Origin: Roseibium sediminicola
GTDB lineage: Bacteria; Pseudomonadota; Alphaproteobacteria; Rhizobiales; Stappiaceae
NCBI RefSeq assembly: GCF_023156505.1
Contig: NZ_JALNMJ010000011.1
Location: 62,001 to 126,000, forward strand
Length of the DNA: 64,000 nucleotides
Direction of reading: 5' to 3'
Shown here in pieces: positions 53,996 to 63,407 of the stretch. The position numbers and the translations under genes are program-made. Below the pieces are notes generated by a model. It searched no databases. It saw nothing but the letters and a program-made list of their open reading frames with translations, and was not told the origin of the DNA. Positions within the stretch are counted from its first letter, which is position 1, and every line of letters starts with the position of its first letter.

Positions 53996-55608
53996 CCACC
54001 GGCGCGGACATCATTGCGGGAAAACTGGCCTCGGCGGGCTGCCGGCATGCCTTCGGCATTCCGGGCGGCGAGGTGCTGGCGCTGATGCAGGCGCTAGATC
54101 AGGCAGGGCTGAAATTCGTGCTGGTCAAACATGAAAACGCCGGCGGCTTCATGGCCGAAGGCGGCTGGCATGCGGACGGCGCGCCGGGCGTTCTGCTCGC
54201 AACGCTCGGTCCGGGCGCGGCCAACGCCATCAACGTCGTCGCCAATGCCTGGCAGGACCGGGTGCCGCTGATTTTCCTGACCGGCTGTGTCGACCAGGGC
54301 GAAGCCGAAAGCTACACCCACCAGGTGTTCGATCACCAGCAGCTGCTGCGCCCGATCGTCAAGGCGAGCTTTTCCGCACGGCTTGGTGCGCTCGACGTCA
54401 TGATGGAGAAGGCCCTCGCCATTGCCCTCGACGGCCAGCCAGGACCGGTCCATATCGACGTGCCGATCAAGGTCGCCGAAGGCGAGACCGCCGAGCCCTG
54501 GAGCCAGGCCTTTCAGGCGGCCCCCGTCGCGACCCAGCCGCTGCCCGGCAGCGACCTCGAAACCGCGCTGAGCCTGATCGCCAAGGCCAAACGCCCAATT
54601 GCGATTGCCGGCGTCGATGCCGTCAACGAAGGCGCGTCCGCCGCAATCACCCAGTTCTGCGAGACTTTCCGGGTGCCGCTGGTGACCTCCTACAAGGGCA
54701 AGGGGTTGCTAGACGAAACCCACCCGCTGGCGCTCGGCGGCGCGGGCCTTTCGCCCAAGGCGGACGGGCATCTGCTGCCGCTGATCAACCAGTCGGACTG
54801 CATCCTGCTCCTGGGCTACGACCCGATCGAGATGCGCATCAACTGGCGCAACCCCTGGTCCGCCGACGCGCCGGTGATCGACATCACCCCGGTGCTCAGG
54901 ACCCACGGCATGCATTCGGTTGCCGCAACGCTGAGGGGCGCCGTGGCGCCGGTCCTGAAACTGATGGGCGAGGTCCGCGACCCGGGCGCGCCGTCCTGGA
55001 CCGGCGGCGAGCCGGCAAGGACCCGAGCCGACCTCGAGGCTGCCTTCGCGCCCGAAGCCTCCGGCTGGGGCCCCGGCACCGTCTTCCACACGCTGCGCGA
55101 CGTCCTGCCCGACGACACCGTTGCCACCGCCGACAGCGGCGCCCACCGCATTCTGGTCAGCCAGATCTGGCGCTGCCCGATGCCGCGCCAGATGCTGCAA
55201 TCCTCCGCGCTCTGCACCATGGGCTGCGCCGTCCCGCTCGCCATGGGTCACCGCCTGGTCGAGGGTCAGTCGCCGGTGATCGCCTTTGTCGGCGACGCGG
55301 GCCTGGAAATGTGCCTCGGTGAACTCTCCACCCTGCGCGATCTGAAAATCCCGGTGATCATCTGCGTGTTGGTCGATACCAGCCTAGCCCTGATCGAACT
55401 CAAGCAACGCGGCAGCCAGCGGCCGAATGTCGGCGTCGATTTCGGCGAAACGGATTTTCCAGCGGTCGCCAGGGCCTATGGCGGGCATGGGGTCTGGGTG
55501 GAGGATGCGGATACTCTCAGGAGCGAAGCCGAGGACGCCCTGAAACGCGACGGCTTCACGCTGCTCGCCTGCCGCATCGAACGGCGAGCCTATGACGGGG
55601 CGTTTTAG
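53992..55608 (+). CDS. Thiamine-diphosphate-dependent enzyme, acetolactate-synthase/decarboxylase-like
   Basis: The 538-residue protein has the N-terminal Pyr domain with the catalytic Glu48 (KHENAGGFMAEG), a central FAD/Rossmann-like domain and a C-terminal PP domain with GDAG at 434-437. In the GDG-x(about 26)-NN motif, the final Asn-Asn is Asp-Thr (VDTS, 462-463). ThDP and Mg2+ binding look otherwise conserved. The pairing with a CoA-transferase recalls oxalate degradation (Frc/Oxc), but the substrate cannot be read from sequence. Translation is coupled to the transferase gene. Confidence 0.82.
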   Translation: MTTGADIIAGKLASAGCRHAFGIPGGEVLALMQALDQAGLKFVLVKHENAGGFMAEGGWHADGAPGVLLATLGPGAANAINVVANAWQDRVPLIFLTGCVDQGEAESYTHQVFDHQQLLRPIVKASFSARLGALDVMMEKALAIALDGQPGPVHIDVPIKVAEGETAEPWSQAFQAAPVATQPLPGSDLETALSLIAKAKRPIAIAGVDAVNEGASAAITQFCETFRVPLVTSYKGKGLLDETHPLALGGAGLSPKADGHLLPLINQSDCILLLGYDPIEMRINWRNPWSADAPVIDITPVLRTHGMHSVAATLRGAVAPVLKLMGEVRDPGAPSWTGGEPARTRADLEAAFAPEASGWGPGTVFHTLRDVLPDDTVATADSGAHRILVSQIWRCPMPRQMLQSSALCTMGCAVPLAMGHRLVEGQSPVIAFVGDAGLEMCLGELSTLRDLKIPVIICVLVDTSLALIELKQRGSQRPNVGVDFGETDFPAVARAYGGHGVWVEDADTLRSEAEDALKRDGFTLLACRIERRAYDGAF

Positions 55609-55696
55609 AGGGGCGGATTGAAAGTGCATTGCGAATACGGATTGTGTCCCACTTCCCCTGCAATTCAATCGAAGAAGACACGCCCCAAACACCGGC

Positions 55697-55829
55697 GTCA
55701 CCCCGGGCGAACGAAGTGAGACCCGGGGCCTACTCGTTTGCAGAGAGCAGGAACAAAGGCACCCCTTGAAGACGCATCGTGGGCTTTGGCAAGCGGGTCC
55801 CGGCTCGCGCTGCGCTTGGCCGGGATGAC
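55697..55829. repeat. Dispersed palindromic repeat, copy 5
   Basis: Outer arms GTCACCCCGGG and GGCCGGGATGAC; inner GAGACCCGGGGCCTACTCG. It sits between the convergent ThDP-enzyme and ABC-exporter genes. The rest of 55609-56003 holds no gene I can support. Confidence 0.75.
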
Positions 55830-56003
55830 ACCGAAGGTAACGTCTTTCACCTCAGTTTTGGCGAGAAATTGCAAACACAATTGCCTTGCCCAGTGAGAGG
55901 GGCAAGTGGCCAGGTTTGTTTCTGGGCCGGCGATCTCGTTTCGCCAGGATCCCGCATCTCCTTCCCGTGAAGGCTGTCTCGCCCCCACGGGAAGCTTTCT
56001 CAT

Positions 56004-57851
56004 TCACGCCACCGCCGCCGGGTCCAGGAACCCGCCCGACTGCCGGTTCCAGAGCTGGGCATAGACCCCGCCCTTCTGCAGGAGCGCCTGGTGGGAGCCT
56101 TCTTCGATGATCCGGCCCTGGTCCATGATGATCAGCCGGTCCATCGCGGCGATGGTCGACAGGCGGTGGGCAATGGCGATCACCGTCTTGCCCTTCATCA
56201 GGTCGAACAGGCTCTCCTGAATGGCGGCCTCGACTTCGGAATCGAGTGCCGAGGTCGCCTCGTCCAGGACCAGGATCGGCGCGTCCTTCAGAAGCACCCG
56301 GGCAATCGCGATCCGCTGGCGCTGGCCGCCGGAGAGCTTGACACCGCGCTCGCCGACATGGGCGTCCAACCCCTGCCGCCCCCGAAAGTCCTGAAGATCA
56401 GGAATGAACGACATGGCATGGGCTTTTTCGGCCGCCCGCATGGCTTCCTCCCGGCTTGCACCGGCCCGGCCATAGACGATGTTGTCGAACACCGAGCGGT
56501 GCAGCAGCGAGGTGTCCTGGGTGACCATGCCGATCTGCGCCCGGAGGCTGTCCTGGGTGACAGCGGCGATGTCCTGGCCGTCGATCCGGATGCGCCCGCC
56601 CTCAAGGTCGTAAAAGCGCAGCAACAGGTTGACCAGGGTCGACTTGCCGGCGCCCGAGCGTCCGACCAGGCCGACTTTTTCGCCCGGCGCGATCCGGAGC
56701 GACAGGTCCTCGATGACACCCTTGTCCTGACCGTAATGGAACCGGATCCGGTCAAAGACGATCTCGCCCCTGGAAACGGCCAGCGGTTTCGCGTCCGCGC
56801 GGTCCACCAGCGTGTGCGGCCGGGAGATCGTCTGCATGCCTTCCTGCACCGTTCCGACATTTTCGAAAATGTCGGTCGTGATCCACATGATCCAGGCGGA
56901 CATGTTGACGATCCGCACGGACAGTGTGATCGCCAGCGTCAGCGAGCCGACCGTGACCAGACCGCCCTGCCACAGGCTGATCCCCAGTGCGCTCAAGGAC
57001 GCGATGAAGATGCCGTTGACGATCCAGAGCAGGATGACCATCAGCGTCAGCGGCCGCAGGATCTCATAGAACTTCCGTGTGTGGTCCTCCAGCGACTCGC
57101 GTGTGTAGGCTTCCTCCATCCGGCCCGCGGCAAACAGCTTCACGGTCAGGATGTTGGTGTAGCTGTCGACGATCCGTCCGGTCAGGCTCGAGCGCGCCTC
57201 GGACATGATCGCCGAGCGTTCCTTGATCTTCGGAACGAAATGGACAAGCAGCCCCACATAGATGATCAGCCAGCCGGCCAGCGGCAGGATCAGCCAGGCA
57301 TCGACCCCGAGAAACAGATAGACGGCCGCCGTGACATAGATCAGCACGAACCAGATCGCATCGATCAGCGAGACGACGGAGCCGCGCAGGGAAGGCCCTG
57401 TCTGGATGATCTTGTTGGCGATCCGCCCGGCAAAATCATTGTTGAAATAGGACAGGGACTGCCCGAGCACGTGTTTGTGCGTCTGCCAGCGAATGAGGTT
57501 GGTCATGGCTGGTTCGATGATCTGGAACTTGATCATCGTGTGGCCCGCGCCGAACAGCGGGCGCAGCAGGACAACCACCACCAGCATCCAGATCAGTTCG
57601 CTGCCGTGATCGGCGAGCAGCCGGTCCGGACCGGTCGTGTTCAGATAATCGATGATCCGCCCGAGATAATCGAACAGGGCGACCTCAATGATCGAGACAA
57701 AAAACCCGAACACCATCAGCCAGGCCAGCGGCTGCCAGATCTGACGGACGAAATGCCAGTAAAACGCGCTCAACTCGGACGGCGGCGGCGTTCCGTCGTG
57801 GTGTTTGAAGGGTGAAACAATGTTTTCAAGATAGGAAAAGACCGTGTTCAT
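56004..57851 (-). CDS. ABC exporter, fused membrane and ATPase domains
   Basis: The 615-residue protein has six membrane helices in the N-terminal half (about 45-340) and a C-terminal ATPase with Walker A GRSGAGKSTLVNLLLRFY, signature LSGGQRQRIAIARV, and LVLDEATSALDSE. This is a half-size type I exporter of the MsbA/multidrug group, working as a homodimer. The ATG at MNTVFSYLENIVSPF was chosen; the frame upstream has no family text. Substrate unknown. No partner genes are adjacent. Confidence 0.9.
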   Translation of the reverse strand: MNTVFSYLENIVSPFKHHDGTPPPSELSAFYWHFVRQIWQPLAWLMVFGFFVSIIEVALFDYLGRIIDYLNTTGPDRLLADHGSELIWMLVVVVLLRPLFGAGHTMIKFQIIEPAMTNLIRWQTHKHVLGQSLSYFNNDFAGRIANKIIQTGPSLRGSVVSLIDAIWFVLIYVTAAVYLFLGVDAWLILPLAGWLIIYVGLLVHFVPKIKERSAIMSEARSSLTGRIVDSYTNILTVKLFAAGRMEEAYTRESLEDHTRKFYEILRPLTLMVILLWIVNGIFIASLSALGISLWQGGLVTVGSLTLAITLSVRIVNMSAWIMWITTDIFENVGTVQEGMQTISRPHTLVDRADAKPLAVSRGEIVFDRIRFHYGQDKGVIEDLSLRIAPGEKVGLVGRSGAGKSTLVNLLLRFYDLEGGRIRIDGQDIAAVTQDSLRAQIGMVTQDTSLLHRSVFDNIVYGRAGASREEAMRAAEKAHAMSFIPDLQDFRGRQGLDAHVGERGVKLSGGQRQRIAIARVLLKDAPILVLDEATSALDSEVEAAIQESLFDLMKGKTVIAIAHRLSTIAAMDRLIIMDQGRIIEEGSHQALLQKGGVYAQLWNRQSGGFLDPAAVA

Positions 57852-58330
57852 CGGTCCGGTGCTCCGTTTGGCTTTGAGATTCAGGAAGGGAATCGTACCG
57901 GCACGGAGTGGCTCAAAGAGAGAAACGGGTCGCGGGCGGTACGGATGAAACGCTGATACCGACACGGGAACCGAATGTGGTCTGCGTGCCGGTCTAGATT
58001 GGACCGAGATTTCGCATGTGGCTCTCTGGGGTTGTGATGGCTTTACAACGAGGAATGGCCGCACGCTCGGAAATGTGCCTGTGGACCGACACCACCGTAG
58101 CCGTTGTTCGGGGCGGATCAAGCTGAAAGTGCCACGGGGAGGATCATCACGGTATGCACGTGTGAATTGTGCCACAGTGGTGGCGGTGATGTTGCTGCCG
58201 AATGAGCTGGATGTCCTCTGAGCCTGTTGAGCGGTCCCCATCGCAGGAATGTGATTGGCTTTGAAGGGATCGGGCCGGGTCCTATTTACCGTAACAGGAA
58301 TGCGGGAATGCCCGGAACACTGGAGAGGCA
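57852..58330. other. Intergenic region with no recognised feature
   Basis: This 479-base gap separates divergent genes. A minus-strand frame stays open through it, but has no family features and precedes the chosen exporter start. I see no repeat or terminator; it must contain promoters for both sides. Confidence 0.4.
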
Positions 58331-59071
58331 ATGCGTCGGTTCTTGATCTGGAGTGCGGGTTTCTTGCTTCTCAATCTCGGGCTCTGGCTGGCTGTCGTGG
58401 TGTCAGGGCTGCACACGGTCTCGGAAAACTGGCGGAGCGCCAGCCGGGCGCCCCTCGGGATCGCGCCTGATCCTCGGATTGAACGGCAAGCCGTGATCCA
58501 GGTCTATGCCGCCAGGGCCGTCAGCTGGCGGGGGTATTTCGGCGTGCACAGCTGGATCTCCATCAAGGCGCCCGAGGCCGAGTATTTCACCACATATGAG
58601 GTGACAGGCTGGCGAGTCCGCTACGGCGGGCAAGCCGTTTCCGCTTCGCGCCGCGCGCCGGACAGCCGCTGGTTCGGTTCGGAGCCCAGTTTGATTGCGG
58701 ACTTTCGCGGCCGGGAAGCGGAGGCCGCCATTGCAAGGCTGCAGACGGCCATCAGCGACTACCGCCACAATGACGAATACACCGTCTGGCCGGGTCCCAA
58801 CTCGAACACCTTCATCGCCCATCTCGGCCGTGTCGTCCCTGAGCTGAGACTGGACCTGCCCCCGACGGCGGTGGGCAAGGATTTCCTCTCAACCGGCCTT
58901 TGGGCCAAAGCCCCGAGCGGCACAGGCTATCAACTCTCCCTGTCCGGCCTTCTGGGTGTCCTGATCGCCTGGGAAGAGGGCCTTGAGGTCAACCTGCTTG
59001 GTCTGACTTATGGCGTTGATGTCAAGGACCTGTCGATCAAGTTACCCATGGTGGGACGGGTGGGGTTTTGA
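58331..59071 (+). CDS. DUF3750-family protein
   Basis: The 246-residue protein has an N-terminal membrane segment (about 4-24) and then a soluble domain with AVSWRGYFGVHSWISIKA and YTVWPGPNSNTFIAHLGR, which I recognise as the DUF3750 pattern. The WPGPNSNTF block is the most conserved part. Probably periplasmic and membrane-anchored. Function unknown; the sequence suggests a hydrolase-like or lipid-related role but I cannot support one. Confidence 0.75.
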   Translation: MRRFLIWSAGFLLLNLGLWLAVVVSGLHTVSENWRSASRAPLGIAPDPRIERQAVIQVYAARAVSWRGYFGVHSWISIKAPEAEYFTTYEVTGWRVRYGGQAVSASRRAPDSRWFGSEPSLIADFRGREAEAAIARLQTAISDYRHNDEYTVWPGPNSNTFIAHLGRVVPELRLDLPPTAVGKDFLSTGLWAKAPSGTGYQLSLSGLLGVLIAWEEGLEVNLLGLTYGVDVKDLSIKLPMVGRVGF

Positions 59072-59094
59072 GCAAACAACATGAGGCGGGACAG

Positions 59095-59229
59095 AAGATC
59101 CCGGTCCTTTTTTGGGTCGGGGTCGATACCGACCTGGCGCTGTTCGGACTGAAGCATCGCGGAAGCCAGCGGTCGAATGCCAGTACCGATCTTGGGGAAA
59201 CGGATTCTTCGGCCGTCGTCAGCGCATAG
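59095..59229 (+). pseudogene. Decayed fragment of a ThDP-enzyme gene
   Basis: The frame reads KIPVLFWVGVDTDLALFGLK then HRGSQRSNASTDLGETDSSA up to a TAG. It aligns with residues 453-498 or so of the ThDP enzyme at 53992-55608 (KIPVIICVLVDTSLALIELK, QRGSQRPNVGVDFGETDFPA) at clearly more than half identity. No start, no other domain and an early stop: it is a relic, probably of a duplicated copy. The bases after it to 59441 show no gene. Confidence 0.75.
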
Positions 59230-59441
59230 GACCGGCGATTTGGAGAGAAGGCATTCCAAGAGCTGAAATCTGCTGCACTGCGCAGGAATGACCAGACTGA
59301 GGCGGCAGTTGAAAGACTGCTTACGTGCAGGGGGCGGCTTTGCATGGCATTTTCCGGTTTGGCCGGAAACCCGGACATCGCCGTCCAGGGATGCGCGTGC
59401 TAGGTTGACAACCAACACATCTTCGAAAGGTCCCCCGCTCA

Positions 59442-60197
59442 ATGGTATTAGACGCGCGCTCCCCACGCCTCGCAGTGCTGATCGACGCCGACAATGCGTC
59501 GGCCAGGATTGTTGACGGGCTCTTTGACGAGATCGCGAAGATCGGCGAGGCAAGCGTTCGACGCATTTACGGCGACTTTTCCAGCCCGAGATCAAAAGCA
59601 TGGATCGACGTTCTGGCCCGGCATGCCATCATTCCGCACCAGCAGTTCGCCTACACGACCGGCAAGAACGCCTCCGACATCACGCTGGTCATTGACGCGA
59701 TGGACCTCTTGCTGAGCGGACGCTTCGACGGCTTTTGCCTGGTGTCCTCCGACAGCGATTTTACGCGGCTCGCTGCCCGTATTCGGGAACAGGGCGTCGA
59801 TGTCTTCGGCTTCGGCGAGCAGAAGACGCCCGAGAGCTTCCGGCAGGCTTGCCGGCGGTTCACCTACACCGAGAACCTGCTCCCCGATTCCCCTGCAAAC
59901 GCGGAGGCAGCGGGCAGCACATCAAAGCCGCTTCAATCGCCTAGCGCGGCAACGCCCATTATCCGGCGCGTTCTCGACCAGATGGAGACAGAAGACGGTT
60001 GGGCACCGCTTGGAGAAGTTGGAACGCATCTTGCCAACCTCTCATCGGATTTCGATCCGCGCAATTTCGGTTTCCGCAAGCTCAGCGATCTTGTCCGCAA
60101 GACCAACGCCTTCGAGATCGAGCATCCGGAGGGGCGATCCATCCGCATCCGCGAGAAGCCATCCCCGAAGAAAGCCTCGGCAAGACGGAAATCCTAA
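59442..60197 (+). CDS. NYN-domain (PIN-like) RNase with OST-HTH/LOTUS domain
   Basis: The 251-residue protein has an N-terminal NYN domain (about 9-150) with the acidic metal residues in VLIDADNAS (Asp15, Asp17), NASDITLVIDAMDLL and LVSSDSDFTRLA, as in LabA/DUF88 proteins. A C-terminal OST-HTH/LOTUS domain (about 175-240) binds RNA (APLGEVGTHLANLSSDFDPR, FGFRKLSDLV). The very end is basic (PSPKKASARRKS). It is probably an RNA-degrading or RNA-handling protein in the cytoplasm. Monocistronic. Confidence 0.88.
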   Translation: MVLDARSPRLAVLIDADNASARIVDGLFDEIAKIGEASVRRIYGDFSSPRSKAWIDVLARHAIIPHQQFAYTTGKNASDITLVIDAMDLLLSGRFDGFCLVSSDSDFTRLAARIREQGVDVFGFGEQKTPESFRQACRRFTYTENLLPDSPANAEAAGSTSKPLQSPSAATPIIRRVLDQMETEDGWAPLGEVGTHLANLSSDFDPRNFGFRKLSDLVRKTNAFEIEHPEGRSIRIREKPSPKKASARRKS

Positions 60198-60325
60198 CCG
60201 GCCTCCCGGTTGGACGGTTCGTGTCGGCTGTCCGGTTTGGCAGCACTTGACTGGGAAAGGAGGGGCGGATCGCTCGCTGGGCGGATGCCCTATGCATGAA
60301 CGACCCGCCGACTCCCGGACGAGGA

Positions 60326-60862
60326 TCAGGATTCCGGCAGGCTGGCTGGGTTGAAGTCGCACATCTCGGCCGCCTTGGCGAGGCTCTCTTTGAAGCCAAC
60401 CGGCGAGAAGCGGCCGTAAAGCCAGGTCTCGCCGAGGCTTTCGCGTTCGACGGAAATGTCGACCGTTCGTTCCGCATTCGCCACCACGGCGATCATCTCT
60501 TTCACGAAACCACCGGTCATTGCGAGGCTGTTCGGGTCGGATTGGCCAACGGGGAACATCTCTTCGCCCAGCCAGATGTCTTCACCGTCAATCGTGATCT
60601 CGACGAGGTCGGTCTCGCTCCACGGATCTTCTTCATTGTCCGTGTAAGGCGCGTATTCGTAGCTGAAGCCCGCGTTGTAGCCCTTGGCATCGAAACTGAA
60701 CTGCAAGGATCCGGACGTGTCGCGCGCCGCGGCATTGGTGTAGACGAGGCAGGTCCCGCCGATCCTGGCCGCCTCCCAGTCACCACTCGAAAATGTGGCC
60801 GCTGCCACAGGTGCCGACGCCGGCAGAAAGGCCAGCAACAGGGCATAAGGTCTTAAATTCAT
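60326..60862 (-). CDS. Secreted hypothetical protein, IalB-like features uncertain
   Basis: The 178-residue protein has a signal peptide (MNLRPYALLLAFLPASAPVA) and two Cys in the mature part (in GTCLVYTN and EMCDFNP) that may form a disulfide. It is acidic and rich in aromatic residues, with GDWEAARIGGTCLVYT resembling the start of invasion-associated-locus-B-like proteins. I cannot confirm the family. It is convergent with the NYN gene. Confidence 0.65.
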   Translation of the reverse strand: MNLRPYALLLAFLPASAPVAAATFSSGDWEAARIGGTCLVYTNAAARDTSGSLQFSFDAKGYNAGFSYEYAPYTDNEEDPWSETDLVEITIDGEDIWLGEEMFPVGQSDPNSLAMTGGFVKEMIAVVANAERTVDISVERESLGETWLYGRFSPVGFKESLAKAAEMCDFNPASLPES

Positions 60863-61050
60863 TCGATAGGTCTCCAAAAAGTTCTGAAATACGCAGCAAG
60901 GCTAAATGCCGACCCGCGTATGCGGCACGCATGCGGGAAAAGGTCCGATGCAGTTGCCGCGCCGCATGCTGACCGCTAACCGGTTTCCATTTGGTGTAAC
61001 CGAAAGCGCGCTATTGATTTTTCCTGGCCGGCGCCTGCCACGCCCACCGC

Positions 61051-62361
61051 TTAATCCCGCCCCTCATCCCACGCCTTCAACTGCTCCACCGCAGACTTCG
61101 GCCCCAGTGTCAGCCGGTAGAAGTCAAACAACCCCGGTTTCACCGAGGCGAAGAAATAGCAGAAATGCAGCGGAAAGAACCGGTAGCGCAGGTAGCGGAA
61201 CTTTTCCGGCGGCATCCGGTCGGGAATGCGCACGCTGTAGCGTCTCGGCTCCGGCCGCTTGCCGTCGGCCCTGGTGAGCGCGGCGTAGCGCGCCACCGGC
61301 GGCGTGCGGCCGCCGCAGAGCGGGTCGTGGGGTGAATAGAGATCCGTCCAGTCGACACCTGAGCGCGCGACACTTGCCATCGCCTCGCCGAATCCGTTCT
61401 GGGCGCCATAGCCGCCAAGGCAATCGAAGGCCGGCCCCAAGGTAACGAAGGCGAAGCCGCCCTTGCGTTTGACGATATCCGGGTTCCGGCGCAGCGCCGC
61501 GGCAAGGATATAGATCGCCACGAACGTCCCGCAGCTGTGCGAAGTGAAAACCAACTCCTCGTCCGCGTCTGCCTGTGCCTCCATGGCAACGATCTTGTCG
61601 GCGCAGTCTTCTATACGCGCCAGCATCGGGCCGTGTTCGCCGCGCGCCATGCGTGAAATGAAATGCCAGCTGTTGACCAGGTATCGGAAATAGCTTTTCG
61701 GCTCCAGGAATTGCTTGAGGGCATGCACCGCCGCCATCCAAAGGCCGCTGCCCGCCAGAAAAACCGCCCAGGAAACGGGGCCTTTATAGGGCTCCGGAGC
61801 CAAACCGGCCGCTGCCTCAAGCGCCGTGGGCGCCAGCAGAAGCGGTGGCAGCAGGCTGGTCATCAGGTAGAGCAGCAGGCCGACCGCCGGATAAAGACAG
61901 AACACCGCGTGGGCCCAATTGCTCTTCCACACCGCCCGATAGCCGCCGGCCCGGGCATAGAGAAAGAACGAGCGGATGGCATCCAGAACGGTGCGCGGCC
62001 AGATGCGTTCGAAATCCGGCCGGATCACATCCCGCCAGCCGAGCTGCACAAACCGCGTGTCGACATGGGCCTCAGGCCAATCCACCTGGCCGGCCCAGTA
62101 GGCCGAACCGTCTCCGGGATCGTTGCTTTCACTAAACGGGCCAAATGTTCCGTCCACCTTCCTGATCTTCAAGAAAGTGCCGAATTCCTTTTGGAACAGG
62201 GGGAAGCATTTGCGTACCGGACGCAGGTCGTAGCCCGGAAAGTAGAAGACCAGACGCTTGATGTTCTTTCTTATTGTCGTCCCCCACCCCAGCTGCCGAT
62301 CTTGAACGCCGGACTTCAGCAAGTCGGCCGTCCTTTTAGCGCGGATGGCGCATAAGGCCAA
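61051..62361 (-). CDS. Membrane-associated alpha/beta-hydrolase-like protein, unknown function
   Basis: The 436-residue frame has LVFYFPGYDLRPV near the N-terminus, two membrane segments in the middle (about 153-180 and 197-215), and then ELVFTSHSCGTFVAIYILAAAL, where SHSCGT resembles the nucleophile elbow GxSxG with its first Gly replaced by Ser. The layout suggests a lipase-like domain split by a membrane hairpin. The start codon is TTG if the full frame is used; a later start is possible and none has a clear ribosome site. It is divergent from panC. Confidence 0.65.
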   Translation of the reverse strand: MALCAIRAKRTADLLKSGVQDRQLGWGTTIRKNIKRLVFYFPGYDLRPVRKCFPLFQKEFGTFLKIRKVDGTFGPFSESNDPGDGSAYWAGQVDWPEAHVDTRFVQLGWRDVIRPDFERIWPRTVLDAIRSFFLYARAGGYRAVWKSNWAHAVFCLYPAVGLLLYLMTSLLPPLLLAPTALEAAAGLAPEPYKGPVSWAVFLAGSGLWMAAVHALKQFLEPKSYFRYLVNSWHFISRMARGEHGPMLARIEDCADKIVAMEAQADADEELVFTSHSCGTFVAIYILAAALRRNPDIVKRKGGFAFVTLGPAFDCLGGYGAQNGFGEAMASVARSGVDWTDLYSPHDPLCGGRTPPVARYAALTRADGKRPEPRRYSVRIPDRMPPEKFRYLRYRFFPLHFCYFFASVKPGLFDFYRLTLGPKSAVEQLKAWDEGRD

Positions 62362-62510
62362 ATCTTCCGTTGCGGCCTGTGGAAACCAGTCTCCGGCGCA
62401 GGCCGGTCACGTCGCCATTTGGCCCACTGGACTTTCCCGCGCTCCTGATTATGCTGCACCCGCGAAAAGAACGGCCGATGCGGGAACAACGGCCGCGGGA
62501 GGACAAAACC

Positions 62511-63374
62511 ATGAAGATCTGCCGGACCAGGGCGGAGCTGCGGCAGGCCGTGCGCGGCTGGAAGCTTGCGGGGGAAACGGTCGGGCTGGTGCCGACCATG
62601 GGTTATCTCCATGAGGGCCATCTCGGGCTGGTGCGCCTGGCGCGTGAAAAGGCCGACCGGGCCGTCACCACCATCTTTGTCAATCCGACCCAGTTCGGTC
62701 CGAACGAGGACCTCGACACCTATCCGCGCGACGAGGCGCGGGATCTGGCCCTGCTGGAAGCCGAAAACGTCGACGCGGTATTCATGCCGGATGTCACCGA
62801 GATGTACGGTGCCGGCGGAGACACCTTTGTCGAGGTGCCGGGCTTGTCCAGCATCCTGCAAGGGGCACTCAGGCCCGGTCATTTTCGCGGCGTTGCCACG
62901 GTGGTCACCAAGCTCTTCAACATCGCGACACCGGATTTCGCCGTCTTCGGTGAAAAGGATTATCAGCAGCTGACCCTGATCCGGCAGATGGTCCGCGATC
63001 TCGACATGCCGCTGGAAATTGTCGCGCACCCGACGGTGCGCGAAGCCGACGGATTGGCCATGTCCTCGCGCAATGTGCGCCTTTCCCCCGAGCACCGCCA
63101 GCAGGCGGTCGCACTGAGCCGGTCGCTGAGCGCCGCCGAGGCCCTGGCGACGTCCGGGCCTGAGATTGACGCGCTGGAGAAAGCTGTCCGCGCGGAGCTG
63201 GCCGAAGCCAGGGACGGCGACGTGCAAAGCGTCGATATCCGCGATGCGGAGACCCTTGCCGCGCTGTCCGGCCCGCTCAAACGCCCGGCGGTCGTGCTCC
63301 TGGCCGTGCGCTTCGGCGCCGTTCTCCTGATCGACCAGCGGGTGATTACGCCCAGATCCGTTCCCGGCGCCTGA
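62511..63374 (+). CDS. panC: Pantoate-beta-alanine ligase
   Basis: The 287-residue protein has PTMGYLHEGHLGLV (ATP-binding HxGH, His34 and His37), FVNPTQFGPNEDL, FGEKDYQQL and MSSRNVRLSP, all PanC signatures. It makes pantothenate from pantoate and beta-alanine with ATP. GGGAGGAC precedes the ATG. panB follows 33 bases later, so they form one operon. Confidence 0.96.
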   Translation: MKICRTRAELRQAVRGWKLAGETVGLVPTMGYLHEGHLGLVRLAREKADRAVTTIFVNPTQFGPNEDLDTYPRDEARDLALLEAENVDAVFMPDVTEMYGAGGDTFVEVPGLSSILQGALRPGHFRGVATVVTKLFNIATPDFAVFGEKDYQQLTLIRQMVRDLDMPLEIVAHPTVREADGLAMSSRNVRLSPEHRQQAVALSRSLSAAEALATSGPEIDALEKAVRAELAEARDGDVQSVDIRDAETLAALSGPLKRPAVVLLAVRFGAVLLIDQRVITPRSVPGA

Positions 63375-63407
63375 CCGGCCCCAGACTTTTCCCTGAAAGG
63401 ATGCCCG

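Noticed and set aside
52673..55608. Oxalate degradation pair (formyl-CoA transferase and oxalyl-CoA decarboxylase)
   Set aside because: The gene order fits, but the ThDP enzyme lacks recognisable oxalyl-CoA-decarboxylase features and has an altered metal motif; substrate left open.
59008..59601. 197-codon minus-strand frame over the ThDP relic
   Set aside because: Antisense shadow of the relic and of flanking sequence; no family features.
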